A stretch of 64,000 bases of DNA from Winogradskyella ludwigii (lineage in GTDB: Bacteria; Bacteroidota; Bacteroidia; Flavobacteriales; Flavobacteriaceae), in assembly GCF_013403985.1 (NCBI RefSeq), contig NZ_JABFDF010000004.1, positions 248,001 to 312,000 of the forward strand. Reading direction: 5' to 3'. The position numbers were made by a program, and so were the translations under genes. The notes below the pieces were generated by a model, which was not told the DNA's origin, searched no databases, and saw nothing but the letters and a program-made list of their open reading frames with translations. This document shows positions 16,920-25,625 of this stretch, piece by piece; within the stretch, counting starts at the first letter, position 1, and the number at the start of each line of letters is the position of its first letter.

Positions 16920-17867
16920 CTAATTATTATTTAATTGCTCTTGCGTTGGTTCCTCATAAGGAATCTCTTTCTTAGACAATATACGTCTGTATCTCGCAGG
17001 ATGTAATTTAATATCTAAAAGTAATAACTCTAATTGTTTAGTGGAATTTTCTAAATTATCGTAAAGCGCATCGTCTTTTAACAATTTCCCCATGGATCCT
17101 TCTCCTGCTTGCAATCCAGATGCTAATTGATTAAATTTCAGAATCATTTCATCTAAATTCTTAACAGTATTGGAAAGCTTTGATTCGTTTAGATCTTTTA
17201 TTAGAATTGCTAATTCTGCACTAGTTTTATCAAAATTATCTAATACAGAAGCAATTTTCTCATCGTTCTGCTTTACTAAGTTGTTTACATTATATGACAA
17301 CCCTTTAAATGATTTTAAAGTTGAATTAAGTTCTGCAATGGTTTGCTTTAATCCTTCTTCAGAATCATCGATAACTAAAGCGTTTAAATTAGTTAATAGC
17401 GAATCTGATGACCGAATTGTAGACCCTAAATCTTCACTAATGCCCGAGAAATTCTTTTCTAAGGTAGAAATCATTCCTGGCTTTACTTCCGATTTAATAA
17501 AATCACCTGACTTTGCAATTTCACCATCATCTGATTCTACAATTGCCAAGGCATTACCTCCCATTAAACCGTCTTGATATAATCTAACACTACTATTTTT
17601 AGAGAATTTTAATTCTGGAGTTACTGAGAATGAAATACGTGTTTTTCCTGAATCGAAATCATATTTTATTCCTTCGATTTTCCCGACTCTATTACCTTTT
17701 ATAGTTACAGCAGACGACATCTTTAAGGCATTATAATCAAATTCTGTGTAGTAAGTGTTTGAATTATCAAATAAATCTTCACCTTTTAGGTATGTAAATA
17801 AATAGATACAAAAAGCGATACCAGCTATGACCAATATTGCTGTTTTAACTTCTCTTGAGATTTTCAA
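16920..17867 (-). CDS. MlaD/MCE-family lipid-transport protein
   Basis: A 315-residue protein with one N-terminal membrane segment (about 8-26) and an MCE/MlaD domain (about 38-115, with VTIKGNRVGKIEGI and the turn YQDGLMGG). The C-terminal 180 residues are helical with a heptad-like pattern (coiled coil), as in MCE proteins that form a periplasmic tunnel. It should bind phospholipid between inner and outer membranes. The start is TTG at 17867; no ATG lies between it and the -7 box at 17891. No MlaE or MlaF gene is adjacent, so the partner ABC transporter is elsewhere. Confidence 0.87.
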   Translation of the reverse strand: MKISREVKTAILVIAGIAFCIYLFTYLKGEDLFDNSNTYYTEFDYNALKMSSAVTIKGNRVGKIEGIKYDFDSGKTRISFSVTPELKFSKNSSVRLYQDGLMGGNALAIVESDDGEIAKSGDFIKSEVKPGMISTLEKNFSGISEDLGSTIRSSDSLLTNLNALVIDDSEEGLKQTIAELNSTLKSFKGLSYNVNNLVKQNDEKIASVLDNFDKTSAELAILIKDLNESKLSNTVKNLDEMILKFNQLASGLQAGEGSMGKLLKDDALYDNLENSTKQLELLLLDIKLHPARYRRILSKKEIPYEEPTQEQLNNN

Positions 17868-17890
17868 TGGGCTTTGCTTTAGTTTGTAAA

Positions 17891-17898
17891 CAAAATTA
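17891..17898 (-). promoter_or_regulatory. -7 promoter element for the MlaD/Fe-S operon
   Basis: CAAAATTA on the plus strand (TAATTTTG on the minus strand), exact TAnnTTTG, 23 bases before the TTG start of the MlaD gene. Confidence 0.55.
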
Positions 17899-17958
17899 GG
17901 AATAAATATATTAATAATGTTTATATAAATTTATCTTGTTATTCTTTTGCCTTTAAAA

Positions 17959-17997
17959 TTACTGTTTTCTAAAATAATTATAGAATAACAACAGTAA
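17959..17997 (-). terminator. Probable terminator of the amidase gene
   Basis: Inverted repeat TTACTGTT (17959-17966) with AACAGTAA (17990-17997), with an inner TTCTA/TAGAA pair, followed on the minus strand by a short T-rich run. Placed 99 bases after the amidase stop. Confidence 0.4.
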
Positions 17998-18095
17998 CAT
18001 TACGACAACAAGCAACTATAAATAAACACCTTAACAGTTGAAAAGTAATTGTGGATTTTAAGAATTATGACAAGAAATAAATCTAAAAAATAAAA

Positions 18096-19208
18096 TTATT
18101 TAGACTTTAATGCCTCAGTAACACTAATCTTTTTCGAGCCTTTGAAAGCAACAACAAATGCACCAGTATAGCCATTTAATTTAGCAGTATTCTGAAGTTG
18201 TTTTACTTTATTATAATCTGAAGTTTTACCACTATAATACTTATATAGATTACCCGATTTTTCTCGTGATATTTCAGTGAGCCCTTTAAAATTATAAGAT
18301 TTGGCTTCTAATTCTCTAGAACTTGCAGAAATTTGAACTTTAAAGATAACGCCTTCAATTATTCTTGGTTCTACAGTTTCTTCTACGACTGTATCTTGCT
18401 GATCTCCAAATAACACACGACTACCAACATTTTGGTCTAGTTCACTTTTATAATCTAAAATAGCAGTCTTTATGGCACTCGCCATTTTTGTTTGCCCTGC
18501 TTTAGTATTTAGATATTTTCCTTCAGTATTATTTGTCAAAAATCCAACCTCTACCAAAACACTAGGCATATAAGTATTACGTATAACTAATAAACTTGCT
18601 TGCTTTAGTCCTCTACTCTTACGTTTAGCTTTGCTTATAAAATTATCTTCAATTTTTCGGGCTAAAACAATGCTTTGTTCTACATAAACTTCTTGTTCTA
18701 TACCAATAGCAATTGTAGATTCTGGAGAACTCGGATCAAATCCTTCATAGTTCTCCTCATGGTTGTCCTCTAAAAAGATCACTTCATTCTCACGTTTGGC
18801 GACATCAAAATTACGCCCTGTATTTTTTTCACCTAAAACAAACGTTTCTGTTCCGCTGGCTTGCGAGCTGTGCGCATTACAATGTATAGACACAAATAAG
18901 TCTGCATCTGCTTTATTAGCAATATTTGCACGTTCATGTAATTCTATAAAAACGTCTGTTTTACGCGTATAGATCACTTTGATATCCGGATTTTTCTCTA
19001 AAGCTTTTCCGACTTCTAATGTCACTTTAAGTGCTATATTTTTTTCACTGTGTCCATTACCTATATTTCCAGAATCATGACCTCCATGTCCTGCATCTAA
19101 GACCACAACAAACCTATCTTCTTGCGCATGCAAGCAAGCATAAGATGTTAAAGAACTTATAAATAAAAGGATAACAAATACTATTATGGGTTTTGATGTC
19201 GTTTGCAT
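18096..19208 (-). CDS. N-acetylmuramoyl-L-alanine amidase (Amidase_3) with C-terminal SPOR-like domain
   Basis: A 370-residue exported peptidoglycan amidase. After a signal peptide (about 1-28) comes the zinc amidase_3 domain, with VVLDAGHGGHDSG (first His and the GHGG loop), Glu in SEKNIAL, SIHCNAHSS (second His) and, near the end, VLVEVGFLTN with the catalytic Glu. It cleaves the amide bond between MurNAc and L-Ala. A C-terminal segment (about 288-365, VIFKVQISASSRE through VVAFKGSKK) has the pattern of a SPOR domain, which targets septal peptidoglycan. It is divergent from lptD. Confidence 0.92.
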   Translation of the reverse strand: MQTTSKPIIVFVILLFISSLTSYACLHAQEDRFVVVLDAGHGGHDSGNIGNGHSEKNIALKVTLEVGKALEKNPDIKVIYTRKTDVFIELHERANIANKADADLFVSIHCNAHSSQASGTETFVLGEKNTGRNFDVAKRENEVIFLEDNHEENYEGFDPSSPESTIAIGIEQEVYVEQSIVLARKIEDNFISKAKRKSRGLKQASLLVIRNTYMPSVLVEVGFLTNNTEGKYLNTKAGQTKMASAIKTAILDYKSELDQNVGSRVLFGDQQDTVVEETVEPRIIEGVIFKVQISASSRELEAKSYNFKGLTEISREKSGNLYKYYSGKTSDYNKVKQLQNTAKLNGYTGAFVVAFKGSKKISVTEALKSK

Positions 19209-19311
19209 ATTTAGTTTAACGGATTATAATCTCGATTTATTACGCGCTGATATTTTAAAAACAGTAATTTTTAATTTATAATTTTAATAATTATTCACAA
19301 AAAAATAGCTG

Positions 19312-19319
19312 TACTTTTG
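19312..19319 (+). promoter_or_regulatory. -7 promoter element for lptD
   Basis: TACTTTTG, exact TAnnTTTG. It overlaps the most upstream possible TTG start (19317), which shows that start cannot be used; transcription would begin near 19326. Confidence 0.6.
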
Positions 19320-19367
19320 GCGTTTCAAAAACCGAGCCATACTTTTACAAAAATACATTTAAAACCT

Positions 19368-22076
19368 TTGCATACAAAAAGCTTATACATACTTTTTACC
19401 TTGAGTTTTACAGTGTTTATTAACACGTTTAGCTTTGCCCAAGAATTACCAAGAAAGAACACTTCAATTCCTGCAAAGCAAGTAAAAGACACTGCATCTG
19501 TTTCTATCGATTCTTTAACTAAACCTCCCGTACTTACAAAGGAAATTGATTCCACTAAAAAAGATTCATTAAAGAAAAAACCACTATTAACTGGTACAGT
19601 AAAATACAAAGCTGCCGATTATATGTCTTTAAGTCAAAAAAAGAAGAAGATATATTTATATAACCAGGCTGAAGTTTTGTACGAGGATATGGAAATTAAG
19701 GCTGGAGTTATTGTTATTGATTATAGCAAAAACTTAGTTTATGCAGGACGTTTAAAAGATTCTACTGGTTATTCTCAAAGACCTGTTTTTACACAAGGCG
19801 AAAATGTTATTGAGCCAGATTCAATCATTTTTAATACCGAAACTAAAAAAGCATTAGTTTTTAATTCTAGAACAGAACAACAAGGTTTTAAAGTCTATTC
19901 TCCAATAACAAAAATGGAAAACGATTCTGTTTATTTTATGAAGAATGGTCGCTTTACAACAGCAGAAGATGAAGAAGATCCCGAATACCAATTTGTAACA
20001 ACTAAAATGAAATTGGTACCAAACCAAAAGGTCATTGTTGGACCAACTTATATGGAAATTTATGGTGTACCAACACCAATTGCGTTACCATTTGCATTTT
20101 TTCCAATGACAAAAAAACAAACGTCTGGTATTATTTTTCCATCCTTTGGTGAGGACAGTAATAGAGGTTACAATTTACAAAACGGTGGTTACTATTTTGC
20201 GATTAATGATTATTTAGATTTAGCCGTATTGGGTGACTATTACACCAATGGAAGTTACGGATTACGTATTGAAAATAATTATGCTTTACGCTATAAGTTT
20301 AAGGGGAATTTAAGCTTTAGATATGAAAACTTGCTCTCTAGCGAACGTGGGTTTCCCGATTTTAGTCAAAGTACGATTTACAACATTAGATGGTCGCACA
20401 GCCAAGACACTAAGGCAAATCCGAATTCGCGTTTTTCTGCTTCTGTTAACTTAGGTAGTAGTACTTATTTTCAAGAATCTATAAACCAATTGAATCAGTC
20501 TAGTTTCTTAAATAACACCTTATCATCTTCTGTTTCTTATTCCAAAACATTTTCCGGAGAACCTCAGGTAAATTTAAGTTTAACAGCCACACATAGTCAA
20601 AACACAAATACAGGAGATATAGATTTAACGTTACCAACAGTGCAGGCATCTGTAGGTAGAATTTACCCTTTTGCCCCAAAAACAGGTTCTAAAAAAGGTA
20701 TTATTCAGAATATCAATCTTCAATTAACGTCTAGAGCTGAGTATAACATACAAACCAACGATTCCATATTTGGTAAAAGTGAAATGTTTGATGATGCTAT
20801 TACAGGTATGAAACACACTATACCCTTAACCACAAACTTTAAAGTGTTTGATTATTTTAGTGTAAGTGCCAATGCTAATCTTGAAGAAAATTGGACATTA
20901 AATACCATTAATCGTTCTTACGACCAAACCAATGAAGAGGTTGTTACCATAGACCAAAGCGGTTTTGATCGTTTCCTAACCTATAATGTAGGAGCTAGCG
21001 TTGGTACCACTATTTATGGTATGTATGATTTTGAAAACGAAGACAAAACGGCAAAAATAAAAGCTATAAGGCACGTCATGAGACCATCATTAAGCTACTC
21101 AATTACACCTGCTTTTGATCAGTATTATGAAACTTATGATGTTATTGATGCTGATGGAACTACAACTGACCAAGTAGAATACACACGATTTGAAAATTCT
21201 TTATACGGAACACCAAGCAATAATTATTCTAGTAGTGTCGGTCTTTCTTTAGGCAATAATATTGAAGCTAAAATTCGTGCTAAAGATTCTACAAGTACAG
21301 AACCTGAAAAAATAACCATACTAAACAATCTTAGTTTTTCTACAGCTTATGATCTTGCTGCAGATTCATTAAATATAAGTCCTGTTCGTGTAACTGGTGG
21401 TACTCAAATTTTAAATAATAAAATGAGTATTAATTTTGGAATGACACTTAATCCATATGCTTTAGATAGCAATAACGATGTCATTAACACTTTTAATATT
21501 AATAATGGAGGTAGTCTATTTAGATTAACATCTGCCAACATGAGCATGAGTTACACACTTTCTAATGATAGTTTTTCTGGTGATGAATCTGCTGAATCTA
21601 GAGCCTCATCTCAAGAGTCTGCGCGCTCAGGAGGACGAACAGATGACCTCTTTGGTAAATCTGAAGATTTTGCTAACACACGACTCTCTGATCGAAATGG
21701 CGAAGAAGAGAAAGACGAAGACAAGAATGAATTGTATAAATACGCGATGCCATGGAGTTTACGATTGGCCTATTCTGCAAACTATACAAATACAAGAAGA
21801 GACGATAATATATCCTCACACTCATTAATGTTTTCTGGCGACGTAGACATATCTCCTAAATGGAGTCTTGGAGCCTCTTCAGGTTACGATTTTTTAAACA
21901 ATGGCTTTACGTATACTCAATTACGTTTTGAACGGGATTTAATGAGTTGGCGTATGAATTTTTCTTGGATACCATTTAGTGATCGTAGCTCTTGGAACTT
22001 CTTTATTGGAATAAAATCTAACTTGCTTAAAGATTTAAAATACGATAAACAAAAACAATCAGATCAACAATTATAG
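19368..22076 (+). CDS. lptD: LPS-assembly outer-membrane protein LptD
   Basis: A protein of about 902 residues. The TTG at 19368 is chosen as start: it gives a normal signal peptide (HTKSLYILFTLSFTVF... ending SFAQ), while the more upstream TTG at 19317 lies inside the -7 promoter box. The N-terminal part has the OstA-like periplasmic domain (AEVLYEDMEIKAGVIVIDYSKN), and the long remainder is a beta-barrel with many aromatic-flanked strands (LptD barrel). It inserts lipopolysaccharide into the outer leaflet. A low-complexity Ser/Glu/Asp-rich loop occurs near the end (around 21580-21740). The gene is longer than E. coli lptD, as usual in Bacteroidota. Confidence 0.9.
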   Translation: MHTKSLYILFTLSFTVFINTFSFAQELPRKNTSIPAKQVKDTASVSIDSLTKPPVLTKEIDSTKKDSLKKKPLLTGTVKYKAADYMSLSQKKKKIYLYNQAEVLYEDMEIKAGVIVIDYSKNLVYAGRLKDSTGYSQRPVFTQGENVIEPDSIIFNTETKKALVFNSRTEQQGFKVYSPITKMENDSVYFMKNGRFTTAEDEEDPEYQFVTTKMKLVPNQKVIVGPTYMEIYGVPTPIALPFAFFPMTKKQTSGIIFPSFGEDSNRGYNLQNGGYYFAINDYLDLAVLGDYYTNGSYGLRIENNYALRYKFKGNLSFRYENLLSSERGFPDFSQSTIYNIRWSHSQDTKANPNSRFSASVNLGSSTYFQESINQLNQSSFLNNTLSSSVSYSKTFSGEPQVNLSLTATHSQNTNTGDIDLTLPTVQASVGRIYPFAPKTGSKKGIIQNINLQLTSRAEYNIQTNDSIFGKSEMFDDAITGMKHTIPLTTNFKVFDYFSVSANANLEENWTLNTINRSYDQTNEEVVTIDQSGFDRFLTYNVGASVGTTIYGMYDFENEDKTAKIKAIRHVMRPSLSYSITPAFDQYYETYDVIDADGTTTDQVEYTRFENSLYGTPSNNYSSSVGLSLGNNIEAKIRAKDSTSTEPEKITILNNLSFSTAYDLAADSLNISPVRVTGGTQILNNKMSINFGMTLNPYALDSNNDVINTFNINNGGSLFRLTSANMSMSYTLSNDSFSGDESAESRASSQESARSGGRTDDLFGKSEDFANTRLSDRNGEEEKDEDKNELYKYAMPWSLRLAYSANYTNTRRDDNISSHSLMFSGDVDISPKWSLGASSGYDFLNNGFTYTQLRFERDLMSWRMNFSWIPFSDRSSWNFFIGIKSNLLKDLKYDKQKQSDQQL

Positions 22077-22181
22077 GTGACTAAAGATGCTTTTAAAGCT
22101 TCGTCTATTTTGTTTTATTTCCTTTATATATTGCCGCTTTTTTTCTTATCTATTGCCATATCTTTCTTAGAAAAAAAATCT

Positions 22182-22189
22182 TAAATTTG
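22182..22189 (+). promoter_or_regulatory. -7 promoter element for the RidA gene
   Basis: TAAATTTG, exact TAnnTTTG, 45 bases before the ATG at 22234. Confidence 0.55.
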
Positions 22190-22233
22190 TGTATTACTAA
22201 CTTAATAAGATTCTCACTTTTAGGCAAAACACT

Positions 22234-22614
22234 ATGAAAAAAATAATAAACACTCCAAAAGCACCAGCACCAATAGGACCATACAATCAGGCTATTTTAA
22301 CAGGAAACACACTTTATACATCTGGGCAGATTGCATTACACCCAGAAACTATGGAATTGGTTATAGACGATATTAAAACTGAAACTAAGCAAGTCATGGA
22401 AAACATGAAAGCTGTTTTAGAAGCTGCAGACATGACTTTTGAAAACGTTATTAAGTCTTCTATATTTATTAGTGACATGAATAATTTTAAACAAATCAAT
22501 GAGGTTTATGGTAATTATTTTGACGAAGCGACTGCACCTGCAAGAGAAACCGTTGAAGTAGCCAATCTCCCTAAATTTGTAAATGTTGAAATTAGTATGA
22601 TTGCGATGAAATAG
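22234..22614 (+). CDS. ridA: RidA-family enamine/imine deaminase
   Basis: A 126-residue cytosolic protein of the RidA (YjgF/YER057c) family that hydrolyses reactive 2-aminoacrylate-type enamines from PLP enzymes. It has the family start APAPIGPYNQA, the SGQIALHPET segment, the catalytic Arg104 in PARETVEVANLP and Glu119 near the C-terminus. Length is standard. It stands alone between its own promoter and a strong terminator. Confidence 0.93.
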   Translation: MKKIINTPKAPAPIGPYNQAILTGNTLYTSGQIALHPETMELVIDDIKTETKQVMENMKAVLEAADMTFENVIKSSIFISDMNNFKQINEVYGNYFDEATAPARETVEVANLPKFVNVEISMIAMK

Positions 22615-22629
22615 CATTTATAACACATA

Positions 22630-22672
22630 AAAAAGCAGCATTTTGTATGATACAAAATGCTGCTTTTTTTTA
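22630..22672. terminator. Bidirectional hairpin terminator
   Basis: Long perfect stem AAAAGCAGCATTTTGTA paired with TACAAAATGCTGCTTTT, followed by a T-run; A-run on the other side. Confidence 0.88.
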
Positions 22673-22740
22673 AAACTTTATAGTTAGCTAATGAGAAAAA
22701 TAATAAAAGGATCAATTATATCAGCTGAAACTCTTAATTC

Positions 22741-23292
22741 TTATTCAAATTTTATTTTTCCTTCAGTGTTTAAAACTGGCTTAAACCATTTCATGTAGCT
22801 AAAAATATTCTTTCGTAAATAGTACATAATATAAATTCCTACAGCTAAAACCAAACTATAAATAGTCGCAAAAAGAAGGATTATCTTAAAATCCGGATCA
22901 TATTGATACTCATTAAATGTTACACTAAATGATCGCAGAATTGTGAATGAAAACCAAATTATTCCAGGTAAAAAAAACCGGCCATCAAATTTCCATATAT
23001 TAATTGTTATATAAGCCGAAAGCAATAATGAAACTATAATTTTAAGATCAAAAAACATTGCTAATTCAAAAATATTAAACAGCTCAAAAAACAAATAAAA
23101 GCCCCAAATTAAAGAAAGAAGTAAATGCATTTTTTTAAATCTTTTCCAATTTTTATAAGATGGTCTCGATGCCAAAATTCCTCTAAGATTCTCATCATCT
23201 ATTTCAGTTTCGTATTTTTGATAAAGTTCAACTTTTAAAGCTCCTTGACTAATTGCACTAATTATATCCTTTTTTATCTCTTTTTCTGTCAT
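22741..23292 (-). CDS. Four-helix membrane protein, unknown function
   Basis: A 183-residue protein. A charged cytoplasmic N-terminus (about 1-50, starting MTEKEIKKDIISAISQG) is followed by four membrane helices (about 55-75, 80-100, 107-122, 136-158) and a short basic tail. No family recognised. It is divergent from the DUF2400 gene; the gap between them has no exact promoter box that I can find. Confidence 0.7.
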   Translation of the reverse strand: MTEKEIKKDIISAISQGALKVELYQKYETEIDDENLRGILASRPSYKNWKRFKKMHLLLSLIWGFYLFFELFNIFELAMFFDLKIIVSLLLSAYITINIWKFDGRFFLPGIIWFSFTILRSFSVTFNEYQYDPDFKIILLFATIYSLVLAVGIYIMYYLRKNIFSYMKWFKPVLNTEGKIKFE

Positions 23293-23421
23293 TATTGCTC
23301 TAAAATTGATGTTGCTAATTTACACTAAATTGAAGTTAACTGTTTACAGGAATTAATGACTACCTGAATCAATAAAACTTCAAACAACATATTTTTTTTA
23401 CAATCTAATTAGATAATAAAA

Positions 23422-24192
23422 TTGAAACTAAAAAAATCAGAATTAAAAGACTTCCTCGATGAGAAAGTAAATCTATATAATCATCCAAAATTTATTGAGA
23501 GCGATCCTATTCAGATTCCGCATCTATTCTCAAGAAAAGAAGATATTGAAATCGCAGGATTTTTAACAGCGACTATTGCTTGGGGAAATCGAAAAAGCAT
23601 TATTAAAAATGCTAATCGAATGATGGATTTATTAGACCACTCCCCTTTTGAGTTTATTACACAACACGAAGCATCTGATTTAGAAAAATTGACTCCATTT
23701 GTACATCGTACTTTTAATGGCTCAGATTTTATGCAGTTTATTAAAAGCTTAAATAACATCTACAAAAACCACCATGGTTTAGAGTCGGTTTTTGCTCAAC
23801 ATGCGGAACCAAAATCGCTTCAAAATAGTATTCATCAATTCAAAAAAGTATTCTTTGAGCAACCACATTTAGAGCGTACACAAAAACATATAAGTGATCC
23901 GCTTAAAAATTCCGCAGCCAAACGTATTAACATGTTTTTACGTTGGATGGTTAGAAATGATAATAATGGTGTAGATTTTGGGATTTGGCAATCATTAAAC
24001 TCATCGCAATTAAGTTGTCCTTTGGATGTGCATTCTGGTAACGTTGCAAGAAAGCTAGGTTTACTAAAACGAAAACAAAATGATGGTAAAGCTTTAGATG
24101 AATTAGACAGCGCTTTACGTAAATTAGATGCTTCTGATCCTGTAAAATATGATTTCGCCTTATTTGGATTGGGAGTTTTTGAAGGGTTCTGA
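23422..24192 (+). CDS. TIGR02757 (DUF2400) family protein
   Basis: A 256-residue soluble protein with the hallmarks of the TIGR02757/DUF2400 family of Bacteroidota and others: SDPIQIPHLFSRKEDIEIAGF near the start, AWGNRKSIIKNANRMM, and CPLDVHSGNVARKLGLLKRKQND plus the final DPVKYDFALFGLGVFE. Distant resemblance of the VHSGNVARKLGL region to helix-hairpin-helix DNA glycosylases has been suggested; no activity is established. Translation starts at TTG (23422), the first usable codon after an in-frame TAG at 23410-23412. Confidence 0.85.
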   Translation: MKLKKSELKDFLDEKVNLYNHPKFIESDPIQIPHLFSRKEDIEIAGFLTATIAWGNRKSIIKNANRMMDLLDHSPFEFITQHEASDLEKLTPFVHRTFNGSDFMQFIKSLNNIYKNHHGLESVFAQHAEPKSLQNSIHQFKKVFFEQPHLERTQKHISDPLKNSAAKRINMFLRWMVRNDNNGVDFGIWQSLNSSQLSCPLDVHSGNVARKLGLLKRKQNDGKALDELDSALRKLDASDPVKYDFALFGLGVFEGF

Positions 24193-24386
24193 TTTCAACT
24201 CTAGTGATATAAAAAAATACTCTCACAAATAAAAAGTTATTCTAAAAAAAATTAAGATTCAAAAAGCACATAACCATCTGACTAAAAACACTTAAAAATG
24301 TTAAATTTTATTGTAACAACACCACAAACATTATTTTTACGTAAATATGTTAGAATAAATTATTCAATTTTAAGCCCCCTTGAAAT

Positions 24387-25571
24387 ATGATCTCACCTAA
24401 ACTTCCTGAAAACGAAGCGCAGCGATTAAAAGCAGTTACATCTTACAATATTTTAAATACGTTACCTGAGCAAGATTATGACAACATCACAAAACTTGTA
24501 GCTTCTATTTGCGATATGCCAATAGCCTTAATTACGACTATCGATGAAAATCGGAACTTTTTTAAATCGCATTATGGTATACCATTTAACGAATCTCCTA
24601 GAAACACTTCCTTTTGTGGACACGCGATATTAGAAGATGAAATTTTAATAATTAAAGATGCGAGAGAAGACGAACGCTTTAAAGACAATCCTTTAATTAC
24701 AGAACAGAATGCTATTTTTTACGCAGGAGTCCCTCTAAAAAATGAAGACGGCTACAAATTAGGAACACTTTGCATCTATGATCATAAACCAAGAGAGTTA
24801 GATGAGTCTCAAATAAATGCTCTAAAAATATTAGGAAAGCAAGTTGTAAAATTACTTGAGCTTAGGCGAAACAATTATAAATTAGAAGAAGCTAACAAAG
24901 AGCTAAAGGTTCGTTATGAGCAACTAAAAATGTTTGCGAGTCATGTTTCTCATGATTTAAAATCTCCGCTTTCTAATATAATTTCATTAGTTGATTTACT
25001 TAAAGACGAAAATGATAGTGCACTCTCAGAAGATTCTGAACTCTATATTAATACTATTGAAGAGTCTGCTAATATCCTAAAAGATTATATTGACGGAATC
25101 TTGAAGCATTATAAAACTAGTGAATTGGTATACTCTAAGCGAGAAACGGTTGAACTTAGTGAATTATGCAAAGATATTAGTCAGATTTTAATCATTGAAG
25201 GAGATGAGATTATATATACAGAAAACACAATTGAGCATATAAACAAATCGGCATTATCACAAATACTGATTAATCTCGTAGACAACGCTATAAAATATAA
25301 TAACAAACCAAAACGTATTGTAGACATCAGTTATGAATCTTTAGAGGATCATCATAAATTCAATGTAACTGATAACGGCATTGGTATTCCTGAAGATAAA
25401 CAAGACACCATATTTGAAATATTTCAAAGTATAAAAAATGATTTTAGTAAATCTAGTACAGGAATTGGATTAAGTTCGGTTAAGAACCTTGTAGAGAAAT
25501 TAAACGGAACTATTTCCGTAACCTCAGAATTAGGTAAAGGGAGTACCTTTAGTTTTACTATTGAAAAATAA
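24387..25571 (+). CDS. GAF-domain sensor histidine kinase
   Basis: A 394-residue soluble kinase without membrane segments. Residues 25-155 are a GAF domain of the small-ligand type (FFKSHYGIP, NTSFCGHAILED, FYAGVPLKNEDGYKLGTLCIYD). A short coiled linker leads to a HisKA domain with phospho-acceptor His189 in ASHVSHDLKSPLSNI, then HATPase_c with the N box LVDNAIKYN, G1 box DNGIGIPED, F box and G2 box STGIGLSSVKNLVEK. No response-regulator gene is next to it, so it is an orphan kinase. A strong terminator follows directly. Confidence 0.92.
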   Translation: MISPKLPENEAQRLKAVTSYNILNTLPEQDYDNITKLVASICDMPIALITTIDENRNFFKSHYGIPFNESPRNTSFCGHAILEDEILIIKDAREDERFKDNPLITEQNAIFYAGVPLKNEDGYKLGTLCIYDHKPRELDESQINALKILGKQVVKLLELRRNNYKLEEANKELKVRYEQLKMFASHVSHDLKSPLSNIISLVDLLKDENDSALSEDSELYINTIEESANILKDYIDGILKHYKTSELVYSKRETVELSELCKDISQILIIEGDEIIYTENTIEHINKSALSQILINLVDNAIKYNNKPKRIVDISYESLEDHHKFNVTDNGIGIPEDKQDTIFEIFQSIKNDFSKSSTGIGLSSVKNLVEKLNGTISVTSELGKGSTFSFTIEK

Positions 25572-25606
25572 AAAAAGTGCTAGTAAATTACTAGCACTTT
25601 TTTTTA
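25572..25606. terminator. Bidirectional hairpin terminator
   Basis: Palindrome AAAGTGCTAGTAA/TTACTAGCACTTT followed by a run of T (plus strand) and preceded by A-run; shared by the kinase gene and the convergent M61 peptidase gene. Confidence 0.88.
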
Positions 25607-25625
25607 TATCATTTCTAAAAAGATA

